A stretch of 64,000 nt of DNA, taken from the NCBI GenBank assembly GCA_002914845.1, contig JXTC01000107.1:622935-686934 (forward strand), written 5' to 3'. The notes under the pieces were generated by a model. That model did no database searches. It saw nothing but the letters and a program-made list of their open reading frames with translations, and was not told where the DNA came from. Both the position numbers and the translations under genes were made by a program. The DNA comes from Trema orientale. Its lineage: Eukaryota > Streptophyta > Magnoliopsida > Rosales > Cannabaceae. Positions 11,058-24,343 of the stretch are shown here, one piece after another; position 1 is the first letter of the stretch, and every line of letters starts with the position of its first letter.

Positions 11058-14000
11058 TTATTTCAATTTATCTAGTTCAGTCTATCTTTCCCTGTATGAG
11101 TTCGCTAATAATATGGATTGGAAATTCGATTTTTGAATAACTACTTTGTTGGTTGGCTTCACTTTTTACATATCCCTTTTATAAAAAAAATAAAAAGCAA
11201 AAAAATAGTAATATTCTCCTTTCTTTATTTCTTTTTTCCATTATGGCCTTTTTATTTTTTATAAGCATTATGGCTTTACTAAAAAGTAGTAAATGCGAAA
11301 TAAATTTTTTACCTTAAAAAAAGAAAGGAAAGGAAGTAAAATAAAGTCTCCCAAATATCCAATGTGCAGGGAAAAAGTGATGCAAAATTCATAGTTTGAT
11401 TTTTCATTTTACTAGTATCATTAGTTTTCACACAACAAAAAATAAAAAAAATTATTCAATGTCCTCGAAAAACAAATTTGCATTTTTTTTAAAGGGTTTT
11501 CGGCTCGATTGCTCCTGAATTTGTCACATATTTGTTTTTTGGCTCCTAAGAAAAAAGTTAGCAACTACGTACCTGAATATACAAAAGCATTACAATCAAC
11601 TCCGATGGGAAACCACCATCAAATTTTAGACATGTGTAAGTCACATGCAACATTTTCGAATAGTATAATGAGTTTACTTGTATGATGTATATATAGTTTG
11701 GAGGCAAAATTGAAAAAAAAAAAAGTTTGGAGGGAAAAAATAAATTTAAACTCAAATATTAAATTAATTAAAAATCAAAAAAGATAAATCCTAAATTATA
11801 TAGAGAGACTAATATTTAACTCACTTGAAATTAATTAGAGTTACTTACATACCTTTTAAAAACTAAAAAGTGAAAAAAAATAAAATAATAAAATAATATA
11901 TAAAAATATAACCTATTTTAAACTTAAAGGATTGCTTTGTTGAACACATTGCGCTTAGATTGAATGATTATCCATTTTTTGCTTTTTTTTTTTTGTTTTT
12001 GTTTTTTTGCTTCGAATTTTTACTGTTTATTAAATAGTACTTGTCAGGGGTGTTCATCAAATCCAATTCATAATTTTTTTAATATATTACATACGATCTA
12101 TACTAAGTGCGGATTTCAGAAATTGCATCCAACTCAATCCACATAAAACCTTCTAACCAATCTGACATGATCTGATCTGTAAATATATGGATTTGATTGG
12201 TTACTTAGGTTTGATTAATAAGCTGGCTTTATCTTAGTTTTTTATTATCTTTTATATATTTTTAGCGCAAATTTAACCTATATATTTTAGAAAGTATTAA
12301 TCATGTATGTGAAATTGTATACCTTAAGCTGCAGCCGATGGAATTTTTTTTTTAAAGGCCAATGGAAAATTTTACGACATATATAATTTATAAAAAATGT
12401 ACAATAAGAGGCCTCTTTTTCATTCATGGAATAAGAGAAAAAAGAAGGCACAACATTGGCTGAAAATTGGAGGTGGGCCCATTAATAAAAGGTTGCATCT
12501 AGTATTGGGTATATAGGATTCCACTTAAAACTGGGTTTTTTTTTTTTTTTTTTTTTACTTTTTTATTTTCTCAAAGTTTTTCTTGGCTTCAATTCACTGC
12601 GGTATGAATTAGGAGTTTGATCTTGCTTTGTCATTCTTTGTTTGTAGGTCTAATATATTTCTTTTCCTTGCTTTGTGCTTCTTTGGATTTTACTTTGGCC
12701 CGTCTTATTTATGCTTCTTCGTTCCTAACTGCAAATCCAGTTCTTATATATTGCTTTGTCCAAACCCAGGTCTTATATGAGAATGAATCAAGATCCAGTG
12801 CCCAGTCCTTGTATTGTTAATGTCCCGAATTTCTTTTGGTTTTTTTTTGCTATAATTTTTCTTTTTAAAAGAAAAAAATTACAATTTTCCAAGCATAATA
12901 ATTTAAAAAAAAAAAACTCACGTTTACTAGTTCTTCTAAACAACAACTAATACAATAGAAGGTTAACCGCTTTTCGTCGTACTCCTTCAACCAAAGTTGG
13001 CCTCCACCTCTCTTTCTTTGTCTTTCATCTCATTTCAGTTCTCTCTCATGTCTACTCTCCTTTTTTCTATCATATACTGCTTCATTTAAAATTATTTTTC
13101 ATCCCATTTAAAAATTCCTAATTCCTCACCTCTATTACCCACAAGGTTTCTGAAATGAATGGCGCCAGAAAAGTCTGTGCCAAGTCATCGGCCAAAGAGA
13201 AGAAAGGGGAGTATGGGATTTTCTTTTTTCATATTTAGTGGTTGGGGATTAATCAAGTAGAGCAAACTCTCTTTGCAATTGGGCCCATATCTTCAAATCC
13301 GGTCCTTCAATTTCTCATCCAAAGGTCAAATTTAGTCTCCCATTCATGAGAGAAAAAACGGTCTCCTATGTTAGACAAACCCTATAATTTAAGTCTGAAT
13401 TAGATTGAATTAGTTATTTTCAAGATGAAAAATATATTTGATTCTCAAAGATGTGAATATCGGTCTAATATAATTTACACAAATGTCGATATCCGCACTT
13501 TTCATGGGCTATATAACAAATAAATGACAAGTTCATAGGGCAATCATGTCAAATATCCTATTTTAAAACCAAATAGCATATTTTTTCATGGTGAAAAAAA
13601 TAGGGTTCATAATAGTTTTGATCATTAAAATATGCTTATTGTACAACTTTGACCCCCAGAACTTTCTATTTACATAATAATGACCCTTTAATTATGTAAT
13701 TATTATAGTATTAACCTATATGTCACAAACTGTTAGTTTTTTTAACAGAAAATAGTTATGGACAAAGCGCATAATTGATTATTATTTACTTATATGAGTT
13801 AGAATCTCGATCTCAGTTATAGTTACCAACTGTATGTTTTGCACATAGCTCACTTTTATTAAAAAGTTAACAGTTTGCGAAAAAAAATTATTGCTGCAAT
13901 AATTGCATAAGTTTTGGTAATTTATGGTGGAATTTAAAATTTCAGAATCTCATTGTTGACCATAGTTATCAAATTATGTGCTTTGTGACTTATTTTTGTT

Positions 14001-14102
14001 AAATATTTAGCTATCTGTAACAAAAGAATTATTATGTAATAATTATATAATTCTTATTATGTAGGTTGAAATTTTGAGCCAAGTAGTACATTTATTATAA
14101 AT

Positions 14103-14478
14103 TACTAGGGTGAATTGCACAAAAATACTCTCAAGTTTGAGTGTTCTGTAATTTAAACCCTGAAGTTTGGACTCTATAAAATAATATCCCGTTATTAAAA
14201 ATTTCTGAAAATTAATAGCCTGAACAGACTTTTTGTCCAATTTTAGTTACGAAAAATAATAATATCCTCCATTAAAGCTAGATTAATCATTATTATTCTT
14301 CTTAATTTTGAGAATATTATTGTATTTTACCAGTTAAAATTATTAAAAAAATTAATTCAGAATATTAATTTTCAGAAATTCTTAATCTCAAAGTATTATT
14401 TTATAAAATCCAAACTTTAGGGTTTAAATTATAGAATATCCAAACCTCGAGGATTTTTTTTTGCAATTATCCTTGGAT
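14103..14478. mobile_element. MITE-like element with long inverted arms, upstream of CAP-D3
   Basis: The two arms, each about 110 bases, are close reverse complements. The left arm holds AATTTAAACCCTGAAGTTTG, TATAAAATAATA and AATTTCTGAAAATTAATA. The reverse complement of the right arm holds AATTTAAACCCTAAAGTTTG, TATAAAATAATA and AATTTCTGAAAATTAATA. The element ends about 160 bases before the CAP-D3 ATG, so it forms much of the proximal promoter. It has no coding capacity and its exact ends are uncertain. Confidence 0.75.
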
Positions 14479-14635
14479 GATTATTACTATTAGTAGGCAT
14501 GTGCATCCAAAAAAAATAAAAATAAATAAAACCAAGCGGGAAAACAAATTTCGAAAGAGAGGCCGGAGAAGAGGAGGACCGAAGTACATTGATTCACTCG
14601 TTGAGTGAACTCAAAGGTCGAGAGCGACAACACCA

Positions 14636-17600
14636 ATGGAGGAAGCCATAACCAGAATAGTCCAAGAGCTCGAAGAACTCCGCCATTTACAACCACCACC
14701 ACCCCCCATTTCCGATTCCTCTCTCTCAGACCTTCAAACCCTTTTGGACGACACTCTCGACAATGACTCTGAACCCATGGACCGCCTCTACGACGACCTC
14801 TCGTCCAAGTCCCTTTCTCCCTCAAATCTGGTATCTCCGCTTGCTTCCGCCATGGATTCGGGCTCGGCCCCTCTCTCGCTTTCGGCTTCCAAGGTCTATC
14901 TCTCTATGCTTCTTTGCCCTAGTTCCCCTGTTTTCACTCTCTTCACTCCCATGGCATTTCTCTCTCTTCTCCGCTCTATTCGCCGCTGTCTCAAGCGTCG
15001 GCCCTTGGGTCAACCCGGTTTGAACGATTCGAGCCAGGGGTCCCAAATTGCCGCCAACCGGAAGAAGAAAACCGGCGCGAGAGGCCGGGGTGCGAAGAAG
15101 CGTGGACGGAGTGGTTGCGACGGAGAGCACGAGAGCGAAGAGAGTGAGTTTGATGCTAGGGTTTTGTTTTCGGTGCTTAAGAGGTTGGGGAAAGTGATGA
15201 ATTTGATACATTTGGATCGATTTCCGGATAGTTTGAAGTCTTTGATTCAAACAATGGCTGAAATTCCAGTAATGGCGATAGAAGTATGCGGTAATTCGGA
15301 GAATTATGACAAATTAACCAAATTCTGCTCGCAGATTTTGGTTGAAGTCTTGAGGCCTGAGCACGGTGACCAAGCGAATACGGCGGCGGAGGTGGTGAAG
15401 TCATTGTCTCCGTTGATTCTTCAGCTTAAATCGCAGGCGCGGACGTTTGCTCTGGAGTTCGTAACGAGTCGAATGGCGGATGTGGCCAATCGGTCTGATG
15501 GTGTTAAGAAAGCAATGGTGAATCTTCCAAAGTACTTGGTTGTAAAGGCACCGGAGAGGTCTGAGCCTCGGGCTCTGGCTGTGGAGTCTATAATGGAGAT
15601 AGTTCGAATCATGGAATTTGAAGACCAACTTGGGTTTGTGGAGCATGTACTGAAGATGTCAAAAGGAAAGTCTAACTTGAGGCTCTTGGCAACTGACCTC
15701 ATTCTTATGCTTATGACATCAATGAGGGATCCATTGGGTTTGAATTCAGAAAATGAAGTAAAGGATTCATGGGGTATGAAGTGTTTAGAGGCGTTGGTTC
15801 AGCGTTGTTCGGACGTGGTTGCAGGAATTCGGGCTCGGGCTTTGTCAAATTTGTCTCAGCTTGTGGGGTTTTTGTCTGCTGAAAGTAAGAGTCAGGCTGT
15901 GTTGAAAGAAGTTATGGGGATTGGAAGTGTGGGAGAGGGTCGAGGGATTGAGCTTTTAAGGGCAAGGTGTACGGATGAGAAGGCCGCAGTAAGAAAGGCT
16001 GCGCTTCATCTTCTGGCGAAGTTGACAAGTCTATTTGGCAGCGGCTTTCACGGAGCCTTGTTAAACACTATGGGCATGGCTTGTTCAGATCCACTTGTTA
16101 GCATACGGAAAGCTGCAGTTTCAGCTATTTCAGAGGTTTTGTTTCTCTTATGTTTCACTTATGTTCTTCCTTATACTTCACATAACTTGTTGTTAATTAC
16201 TACTTCTTGATTCAGAACTCACTTGGTTTGTGGTGCCTTTTGAATTCGTTTCTTATATTCTACTTGTCTGTACTTTTTAAAAAATCTATGGTTTACAGGG
16301 ATTTGCCTTGATTTAACACGCTCACTACCTTTTCTGGTCCACACACCTAGAGTAGGCCACGACTCATTGTGATCTCATGTATCAGAAACTTTTCAATGCA
16401 CTTATGAATAGCAATAATATTTAATAACTACAGTATAAGCATGCTTATCTATGCTAATAAGTTTTATATTAATTTGCTCTAACAGTCTATCGGTGTTGAT
16501 TCTTCTTGTCATTGGATATACTAAACATACCATGCTAAGCTTTGAAATGTGGTGCTTCTCGTGAGACAGTGAATTTTATCTTCTAGTCTTTCCTTGTGTT
16601 TTCTTAGCCAATTGTTGAATACTGTATAGAATTATACATCTCATCCGGGATTCCTGCCACTAAGTTAGTATGCCTGCTCATTTCGAGAGATGGTCTTCAC
16701 TGCAATTTTGATCTCATTTCGGAATTTTTTTTCAAATTTCTAGGCCTTTAGAACATCTCCAGAAGAAAGTGTGATTAGAGAGTGGCTACATTCTGTTCCT
16801 CGCTTGATAACTGATAATGAGTCCAGCATACAAGAAGAATGTGAGAACTTGTTTCTGGAACTCGTACTGGAGCGGATATTTAGATCTGCATCTACTGGTT
16901 TGCCCCCTAATAGAGACACTCTCTATAAATCAAAAATCCAAGCAAAAAGTTTTGAAGAGGATTTTGAGTTGTTATTCCCTGAAGGTGTTTTGGGTCTTCT
17001 TAGAGAGATTTGCCATGGGGAGGTGGCACCATGGGTGAAGAAATTATGCACAAGCCTTGGCAAGAAGAATAAGTTGAAGCACAAAATTGCTACGGCACTT
17101 CAGAGTATCATACGGACGTCTGAGTCTCTGTGGTTGAGCCATTGTCTGCCAATAGAGAAGTGGACAGCTCCACCTGGTGCTTGGTTTCTTTTGTCGGAGG
17201 TGTCAGCATACCTTGCAAAAGCTGTGGACTGGGAGTTCCTCCACCATCACTGGCAGCTCCTTGACCAGGATGGTATTGGAGTAAAGACTCAGAGTCCTCA
17301 TATACAAGGAGATATATACGAAGAGGACGGGGATGTAGAATCTAATTCTGTTGCTTGGGCAGGGGATCGTGTTTTCCTATTGCAGACAATATCCAATGTT
17401 TCTGTTGAGCTGCCCCCTGAACCTGCAGCAGATCTAGCTCATAATTTGTTTAAAAGACTTGATGAGTTCAACATGCATTTGACAGAGGTTATTACTCAAC
17501 TCATCAGTTTGTACCATTGGTCTGAATTGATGCTTCTATATCCTTTAGAATGTTGTTCTTATTTAATAAATTTCCTGCAACTAACTGGGGCCTTTGCTTG

Positions 17601-20584
17601 CAGGTTAAAGCTCATGTGAAAGCACTTAAAACATTATGCAAGCGAAAGGCTTCAAGTTTAGAGGAGTCTGATACACTTATTACGAAATGGGTGAAGCAGC
17701 TTCTGTCTAAAGCTTCTAACATTTTGGAAAAGTGTATTTTAGAGAATTCAGAAGCAAACAGAAATGGCAGCTATTTGACACCAACCAGAAGTGGGACTAA
17801 AAAGACCAAGAAGGCAAAGGCCATGGCCAGGTCATTGTCACAAGCAGTCACGGCAGTCTATACAATTGGGTCTTTGGTTATTCATTGTCCGTCTGCAGAT
17901 ATGAACACCATCGTTCCATTATTACATACCATAATCACATCTGGGAATCCTGATCCTAAATTGAACAAATTACTAGGCCCTAGGGTGTCTTTCAGGCTAG
18001 CAGCCCCGTCTTTATATATTCAAGCATGGCTGGCTCTGGGGAAGATTTGTCTTGCGGATGGGAAACTTGCAAAGAGATATATTCCTGTATTTGTGCAGGT
18101 TTGTTTTTCCATCTTAGCCTCTTTTTCCTTCTATGGTCCTTGATGATTTCTATAAACAGCTTAACATATGGTCTCCTTTTTTTTTTTGATGAAAGCTGAA
18201 CATATGGTGTTTGATTCTTTGTGACAAGGACCTTTAGATTCTGACAAATTATGTAGCCTACTTTACCTTTTCTTTAGGAATATTGTGCTTAAACCATCTG
18301 TCTATTAAAAAAACTTCTTAATTCTAAAGCCTCAGGAACCATTGCAAATAACAAAGGTTCCATGCATTTGTATTATGTACATTTGTATTTGTTTTATCTT
18401 GTTTACCAATTTATCAACACACGCAGTTGCGCCACTATCTGTACACTATAAACACAGAAGAACTTCAATTCATGACATACATCTGCAGATACATTCTAGC
18501 ATGCATCAATACTTGCACACAGTCATAGGCATTTTTTTTTCCTTTTTGGTTCATTTACAGAATTACAGGTAACACATGCAGACATGCGCATTCCAATTGA
18601 CCAAACACCAGTACCTAATTAATCTGCCTCCCAATTCTGAAATTTCTTATAAGGCATTTGCTCTTGTAGGAGCTTGAAAAGAGTGACTGTGCAGCCCTTC
18701 GTAATAACCTGGTAGTAATCATGGCAGATTTTTGCATTCACCATACCGCTTTAGTTGATTGGTAAGCAACATAAAAAAGTGACTTTAAATGGTCTCAGCG
18801 ATCTTAGTGAATACGAATTTTTTATGATTATTTGTTTGCTAACTATCAGTGAAATTAACAGTTATATAACAAAGATCACAAAATGTCTCCGTGATCCTTG
18901 TGAACTTGTGAGAAGGCAGACATTCACACTGCTTTCAAGACTATTGCAGGTATGCTGGTATTCTCTTATGTTGCAAGTTGAGTTAATTATCACCATGGCA
19001 GAAATCAATTCATGTTTAATTTTACCCTTTGTGTAGAGGGACTACGTGAAGTGGAGAGGAGTTCTGTTCTTAAGATTTCTTCTGTCACTTGTTGATGAAT
19101 CAGAAAAGATAAGGCAACTTGCTGACTTCCTATTTGGGAATATTTTGAAAGGTTACAATGTTTTCTCTAGTTGTCATATTTGCAATATTTATGGAAATTG
19201 GGATATTTGCTATTACATTCATTGATTGGTCTTTGACTCTTACGCGTATATTTTTGCAGTCAAGGCACCTCTTATAGCTTACAACAGTTTCATAGAAGCC
19301 ATCTTTGTTCTGAATGACTGCCATGCCCACAGTGGACATAGTGACTCTCATGGCTCTCAAACAGAAAGCCGACTTTTTTCCGTCAGGTTGGTCATTGGTG
19401 TCTCTATATTGAACTAGAAAAAGAAAACAGCTTTGCAAAATGAAACACTTGACCACATCTTGTCTGCGTTATTGCATTCCAGAGGAAATGATGAGAGATC
19501 AAGGTCTAAAAGAATGCATGTCTATGTTTCTTTGTTGAAACAAATGGCTCCAGAGCACCTTTTGGCGACTTTTGCAAAGTTATGTGCAGAGATTCTTGCT
19601 GCAGCATCTGATGGTGCACTAAATATTGATGATGTCACTGGACACTCAGTTCTGCAGGTAGAGGTTCATTTTTAACAACAATTTTACACTATATGAAAAC
19701 AGTACCCCCTTAATTAAATTAAAAAAAAAATGTACTTATGATCAGTGCTTTTTAGCAATAGTACCTAACACTGTCCGAAAACAGTATTCAAGATCAAATA
19801 TTAGACCTGTTATTTCTCTTATGAAGCGGGTTTGGATTAAGCCAGTACTACTGTTACTTTCTTGCTTATATTAAATGTGCATTTTCTTCTGTTGAATTAG
19901 GACGCTTTCCAAATTCTAGCATGCAAAGAAATCCGAATACAGTCAAACCGCGGATCATCATCTGATTCTGCAGAGATTGAAGAAGATGGAGATGGTTCAG
20001 CATCCGCGGCTGCAGCTAGAGGAAGGGCTATAACACAAGCAGTCAAAAAAGGCCTTATCCAGAACATGATCCCCATATTCATAGAGTTGAAACGGCTACT
20101 GGAAAGCAAAAACAGCCCCCTCATCGGCTCCCTCATGGAATGCCTACGTGTCCTTCTCAAGGATTACAAGAACGAGATTGATGAAATATTGATTGCTGAT
20201 AAGCAACTTCAGAAAGAGCTCATCTATGATATGCAAAAGTACGAAGCAGCGAAGGCCAAGTCAACAGCTGCTGAGGCTGTTGCCAACAATCAAAAAGCCA
20301 GTTGTAGCTTTCAGTCACCTGATGCTTCTAAAGTTGGAGCTGGAAAACAAGTTCATGATAATGCAAAGCTTGCTTCAGCAATGGCGGATGCAACAGCCGC
20401 CGCCACAGCTCGGTCTGTGCTCAAGGAAGTGAACAAAGGAATAATGTCACCTCCTCTAAGTGCATTAAACGTGCCTAAACTCAAGTCTTGCGAGAAAGGA
20501 AGCAATCCTCGAGTGGATCGGCCGCTAGAAGTTTTGGAATCTTTAAGGAAGAGACAGAACTTTGATTCTGATGAAGAGAACTAG
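14636..20584 (+). CDS. CAP-D3: Condensin-2 complex subunit D3 (CAP-D3), 1339 aa, 9 exons
   Basis: Exons are 14636-16135, 16744-17487, 17604-18098, 18670-18761, 18862-18949, 19037-19151, 19260-19386, 19483-19657 and 19901-20584. All are GT-AG and sum to 4020 nt. The product is a HEAT-repeat scaffold with the condensin Cnd1-type block around CLRDPCELVRRQTF and RDYVKWRGVLFLRFLLSLVD. The N-terminus is helical. A basic cluster at about residues 141-160 looks like a nuclear localisation signal, and the tail ends acidic in DSDEEN. CAP-D3 is the HEAT subunit specific to condensin II, which compacts chromosomes and shapes chromatin in the nucleus. Exon 5 could instead start at 18850, adding four residues; 18862 was preferred because it gives CYITKITKCLRDP. 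Exon 8 starts at 19483, the only acceptor found that keeps frame. The length suits a plant CAP-D3. A MITE-like element lies just upstream. Confidence 0.93.
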
Positions 20585-20854
20585 TGTTACTAGAATATTC
20601 TATAGTCTAGCAGGCATAGAAGCTTTCAATTTACTCTTCATTGGTTGTATTCTTGTTCCTTTGCATACTATAATGTTAATTGCCAATGCAGATCCCATGA
20701 TAATTGGAAAACTGGTGGTCATGGCTATTGTATAGTAGTGAAGAGAATGTACTTTGTGAAAAGAAACTAAGAGAGGTATCATTCCTCATCATCCCTCACC
20801 TACATTTTTCAAGTTGATTTAAAAAAACCATTTTGTGTATCATATGTTATGGGC

Positions 20855-20915
20855 CCTTTATTATATGGGCTAGGCTTTTGTTCTGGATCCATAACAACCA
20901 GCCCAGCTAAACGAA
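20855..20915. promoter_or_regulatory. Cluster of site II-type motifs upstream of the DnaJ gene
   Basis: Three TGGGCC/TGGGCT-type motifs occur within about 60 bases: TGGGCCC, TGGGCT and the reverse-strand form AGCCCA. Such clusters bind TCP-type factors upstream of many plant housekeeping genes. They lie in the roughly 900-base gap between the CAP-D3 stop and the DnaJ start, so DnaJ is the likely target. Assignment rests on motif and position only. Confidence 0.4.
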
Positions 20916-21160
20916 AAGCACCGCTACACAAAGGTCATACTTTGATAGTCTTTCCCAGCAATGCACCACGTGGAGTTATCTGACTCACGTCACGTATGTG
21001 ACCAATCATGGGTTGCGTGACGTACCACTATATAATTACCGAACAGGGACCAAACCAAGCCACACCGGTGCTTGGGTCCGGTGCTGTGCTTCCCAAGACC
21101 TAACCTTTCTGTCTTTCTCACGCTCTACAGTACTTTGTGCTCTCTCGATCCCGTTACCTG

Positions 21161-21408
21161 GTAAACCCTCTGTTTCTCTCTATTAGTATTAATATTTATT
21201 ATTATTTTTTGTCCAGTTTTCTTCAATCGCCATCGATATATATTTTTTTATTTTTGAAGAATTTACATGAAATTTCCAGTCATATTTACTCGGATCAAAC
21301 CCTAATCTATTTGATCTGAACTAGGGAAGATGGGCAAATTGAGACTCTCACTCATTCATTTCTGAATTATGAAATAGAATTAGAGACTTATCGAATTGGG
21401 TATTCTAG
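21161..21408 (+). other. Probable 5' UTR intron of the DnaJ gene
   Basis: A CT-rich probable leader exon ends at 21160 before GTAAACC, and a TTCTAG acceptor lies at 21408, about 90 bases before the ATG at 21498. Intron interior is T-rich. Many plant genes of this type carry a leader intron. The borders are inferred from splice consensus alone. Confidence 0.45.
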
Positions 21409-21497
21409 GTGGTTTTTGCTTTGTGATTCTTGTTGGGAAAGCTGTGAAATCGGTTTTTGTGAGTTGGGTTCTTCAAAAATTTAGTGGGTATTCAGTA

Positions 21498-22547
21498 ATG
21501 GATAGTAATAAGGATGAAGCGTTGAGATGTATTCGCATTGCTGAGGAAGCAATTGGTTCCGGTGACAAAAGACGTGCTTTGAAATTTATCAAGATTGCAC
21601 AGCGTCTCAATGGTGATTTGCCGATTGCTGAGCTTTTGGCTGCATGCGAGAAGCTTGATTCCGAGTCTCCTTCGGAGTCCACTAATGGGAAAAACGTTGG
21701 TGAGATTAAGAATGACACTGACCCAGCTAAAAATGAGGGTTTGAATGGGGAGCGAAGTTATAGTGAAGAACATGTTCAGTTGATTAGGCAGATTAAGAGT
21801 GATAAAGACTATTATGCTGTTCTTGGCGTAGAGAAGACTTGCTCGGTTGAGGAAATTAGGAAGGCTTATAGGAAATTGTCTTTGAAAGTTCATCCTGACA
21901 AAAACAAGGCTCCTGGATCAGAAGAGGCTTTTAAGAAGGTGAGCAAGGCCTTTAAGTGTTTGAGCGATGGGGAATCGAGGAGACAGTATGATCAGACTGG
22001 TTTGGTTGATGAATTTGAGTATAACCAGCAACACAACGTGAGGCGGCGGAGGAGGCGAACTGGGCAGGACTTTTTTGATGATGAGTTTGATCCTGATGAG
22101 ATATTCAGGGCATTCTTTGGTCAGGGTGACATGTTTCGAGCTAGTCATGTTTGTAGAGCTAGAGGAATGGGTAGTCATCAGAGGGAGGAGTTTCATGGGG
22201 GTGGACTTAATTTCATGCTCCTCCTCCAAATAATACCATTCTTGATCATTATATTGCTTGCTTATCTGCCTTTTTCGGAGCCTGACTATTTACTACATAA
22301 GAATTATTCCTATCAGATTCCCAAGACAACTGAGAAATATGGGGTGGAATTTTATGTCAAGTCTGCAGTATTTGATAACAAGTATCCACCTGGAAGTACT
22401 GCTCGAGCTGGTATGGAGGATAATGTGATCAAAGATTATAAAAGTATGCTTTTGCGCTATTGTCAGGTGGAGATCCAAAGGCGGCACTGGAATAAGAATT
22501 TTCCTACTCCTCACTGCAATAAGCTACATAATCTTGGATTAGCATGA
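21498..22547 (+). CDS. Membrane-anchored J-domain co-chaperone (DnaJ 49/DNAJB12-like), 349 aa
   Basis: One coding exon. The N-terminus (MDSNKDEALRCIRIAEEAI, residues 1-60) is the helical region typical of this plant family. A full J domain spans about residues 102-166 (DYYAVLGV to RRQYDQTG), with the HPD triad at 132-134 that stimulates Hsp70 ATPase. A basic RRRRRR patch and an Asp/Phe-rich stretch follow. A single membrane span lies at about 239-259 (LLLQIIPFLIIILLAYLPF), then a DUF1977-type C-terminal domain. Relatives (DNAJB12/B14, yeast Hlj1) sit in the ER membrane with the J domain facing the cytosol and work in ER quality control. Location here is inferred from the family. ATG 21498 was chosen over an upstream in-frame ATG (21396), which falls in the probable leader intron and would add residues unlike the family. 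Confidence 0.92.
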   Translation: MDSNKDEALRCIRIAEEAIGSGDKRRALKFIKIAQRLNGDLPIAELLAACEKLDSESPSESTNGKNVGEIKNDTDPAKNEGLNGERSYSEEHVQLIRQIKSDKDYYAVLGVEKTCSVEEIRKAYRKLSLKVHPDKNKAPGSEEAFKKVSKAFKCLSDGESRRQYDQTGLVDEFEYNQQHNVRRRRRRTGQDFFDDEFDPDEIFRAFFGQGDMFRASHVCRARGMGSHQREEFHGGGLNFMLLLQIIPFLIIILLAYLPFSEPDYLLHKNYSYQIPKTTEKYGVEFYVKSAVFDNKYPPGSTARAGMEDNVIKDYKSMLLRYCQVEIQRRHWNKNFPTPHCNKLHNLGLA

Positions 22548-24340
22548 AGGTAAGCATGATGTTTTAACTGTGTATATCAATCGTTTGTTTAGTTTGTTGA
22601 TGTTAATTCAACTTTTGAACTCTGAAAACTTGTTGATTGTGCATGTCTTTATCTGCCATTTTATATTTTGGGAATTTTTGTAACGCTTCTTCTGAAAAAT
22701 GGTTAATTGGGAGCTCACCCTACTTTATGCCGATACTATCTGCAAATTGGTCATCTGCAACTTTTATCTGCCGTTTTATCCTATAACATCTTTTGAGTGA
22801 AGTCACCCTACTGCTTTGATGTATTGAATTAGTAACTTTAAAATGCAAGGCTGAGGTCAGTGAAGATAATGTCCTTCCTTATGCATATTTACCCTATGAT
22901 AGCTCTAGTGGTCGGAGACTTTATTTACTTCACTACTATTCTCAAATACAATCCCTACCTAAGTACATTATTTTGGTTTGAGCATTTAGATGAAAAATTT
23001 TCCTGTCATATCTGTGTGTACATGGATCATTCGTTATTTATTTTTCTATTCTGCTGTCAAGAGGATTATAGTCTGGATTTGCTGTCATTTTTGCTTGATG
23101 CAATATTACAATATGAGGCAGCTGATTGACACAAAAATTTTCGCTCTAAAAAACAAATACAGGGACCATTTGGCTAGATCTTGGTAGACTTCTAATGGTA
23201 CTATCAACTATGATGATGAATCTGCAATGGACGTAATGGCTGGACTGGAAGTATGAATTCCACTCATTTGACTCAGAAATTTTCTCCTCCAGTTTTTTCA
23301 TTCTTCGTAGCTACTTCCATTGTGATCCAGAATCTTGGTAACGAGGGGTTTGACCACCTTATCACTTGCTTTCTGGATGTGGTAAAATGTGAAGATGTAC
23401 ACAGGTGCCATGGGACACCAGGTGGAGCCATTATAGGCATCAAACATAATAGAAGCTGAACAATCCGATATTTAACACAGATTTTCTGTGTATCATTGTT
23501 ATGTATATGTATCTGTGTATGTATGTATGTATCATGTAGCTACAATTTACTGAAGTTGCTTGCTCGTGCCAAGGTCCTTAATTATGATTTCGATTCAGAT
23601 ATAAATCTTTTTATTTGTGGTGGGTGCTGTCATTTGAGTGAGGAATTCGGCTACCCTGTAAAGACTATGATGTTTAGTGCTCCTTTTTGTTTTGCTTAAA
23701 TTTAAGTACTCGTATATTTATTTATTTTATATTTGCCTCTAAAGATGAATATATATTTATTTCCTTTAGAACAATGCCATTTTGTCCCATAACATTCCCA
23801 TCAGTATGAATCTTATTTTTGACTTTGTATTCAAGTGCCATAAATGTTAGAGTTGTTTTCCTTTTTGCTCACACTTTTTGGCTTTGTATTCAAATGTTCT
23901 CTGCACCTCTTAAATAGTAAAATTGTTCTTCTTGATCCTCTCAACTCTACAATCGTTAGAAAAACATTAGTAGACAATGACTAAATAGTCATTTAATTTT
24001 TTAGAACTTAATATTTTTTTCTTCTTTTCTTATTGGCATCTTCAAATAGCTAATTTTTTATGATTAAACAAATGAAAGAAAGGTGACATAAGATTCTTTA
24101 ACATGGTTATATATATATATAAACAAAAACAAAATAAAAAAGTGTAATGATATATATGTTGTATTACATATAGTTTATTCTTGCAGTTTAGGTGTAGTTT
24201 CGTTTGGATTTGAATCTACATCTAAGAAGAATAAATGCACTTTTTTTTTTGTTTTTTTAGTTATATTTAACCATGCTAAAAAATGTTATTTTACACCATT
24301 TTTATTTATTTCTTCTATCTAATCATAAAAAAGAAAAAAA
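22548..24340. other. 3' flank of the DnaJ gene, no further gene seen
   Basis: The DnaJ stop is followed within a few bases by GTAAGC, so an intron in the 3' UTR is possible. The next 1.8 kb is AT-rich with no coding exons that could be supported. At 23777-23850 there is a lone copy of the arm sequence that also forms the element at 24344-24756, including TTGACTTTGTATTCAAGTGC, so this is probably a broken copy. Confidence 0.5.
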
Positions 24341-24343
24341 AAA

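Larger units (their letters stand above)
8460..14090. other. AT-rich intergenic region with transposon relics
   Basis: No gene could be supported across about 5.6 kb. The region is very AT-rich and full of homopolymers. It holds a 145-base tandem duplication (9509-9798), an inverted-repeat element (10804-11057) and a possible hAT left end (about 12049). Open frames near 9.7, 11.6, 12.0, 12.6 and 14.1 kb are short, Phe/Ile/Lys-rich and lack motifs. The 12.4-13.3 kb part is slightly more mixed in composition but also shows no exon structure. Confidence 0.6.

Noticed and set aside
12049..12200. Possible complete hAT element starting CAGGGGTGTTCATC
   Set aside because: Only a left-end-like sequence was found; no matching right end or 8-bp duplication nearby.
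19433..19482. Earlier start for CAP-D3 exon 8 through an open frame upstream
   Set aside because: Phase from exon 7 would break; the acceptor before 19483 gives FSVRGNDERSRSKRM in frame.
21396..21497. Upstream in-frame ATG giving 34 extra residues to the DnaJ protein
   Set aside because: It falls within the probable 5' UTR intron, and the family begins at the MDSNKDEALRC position.
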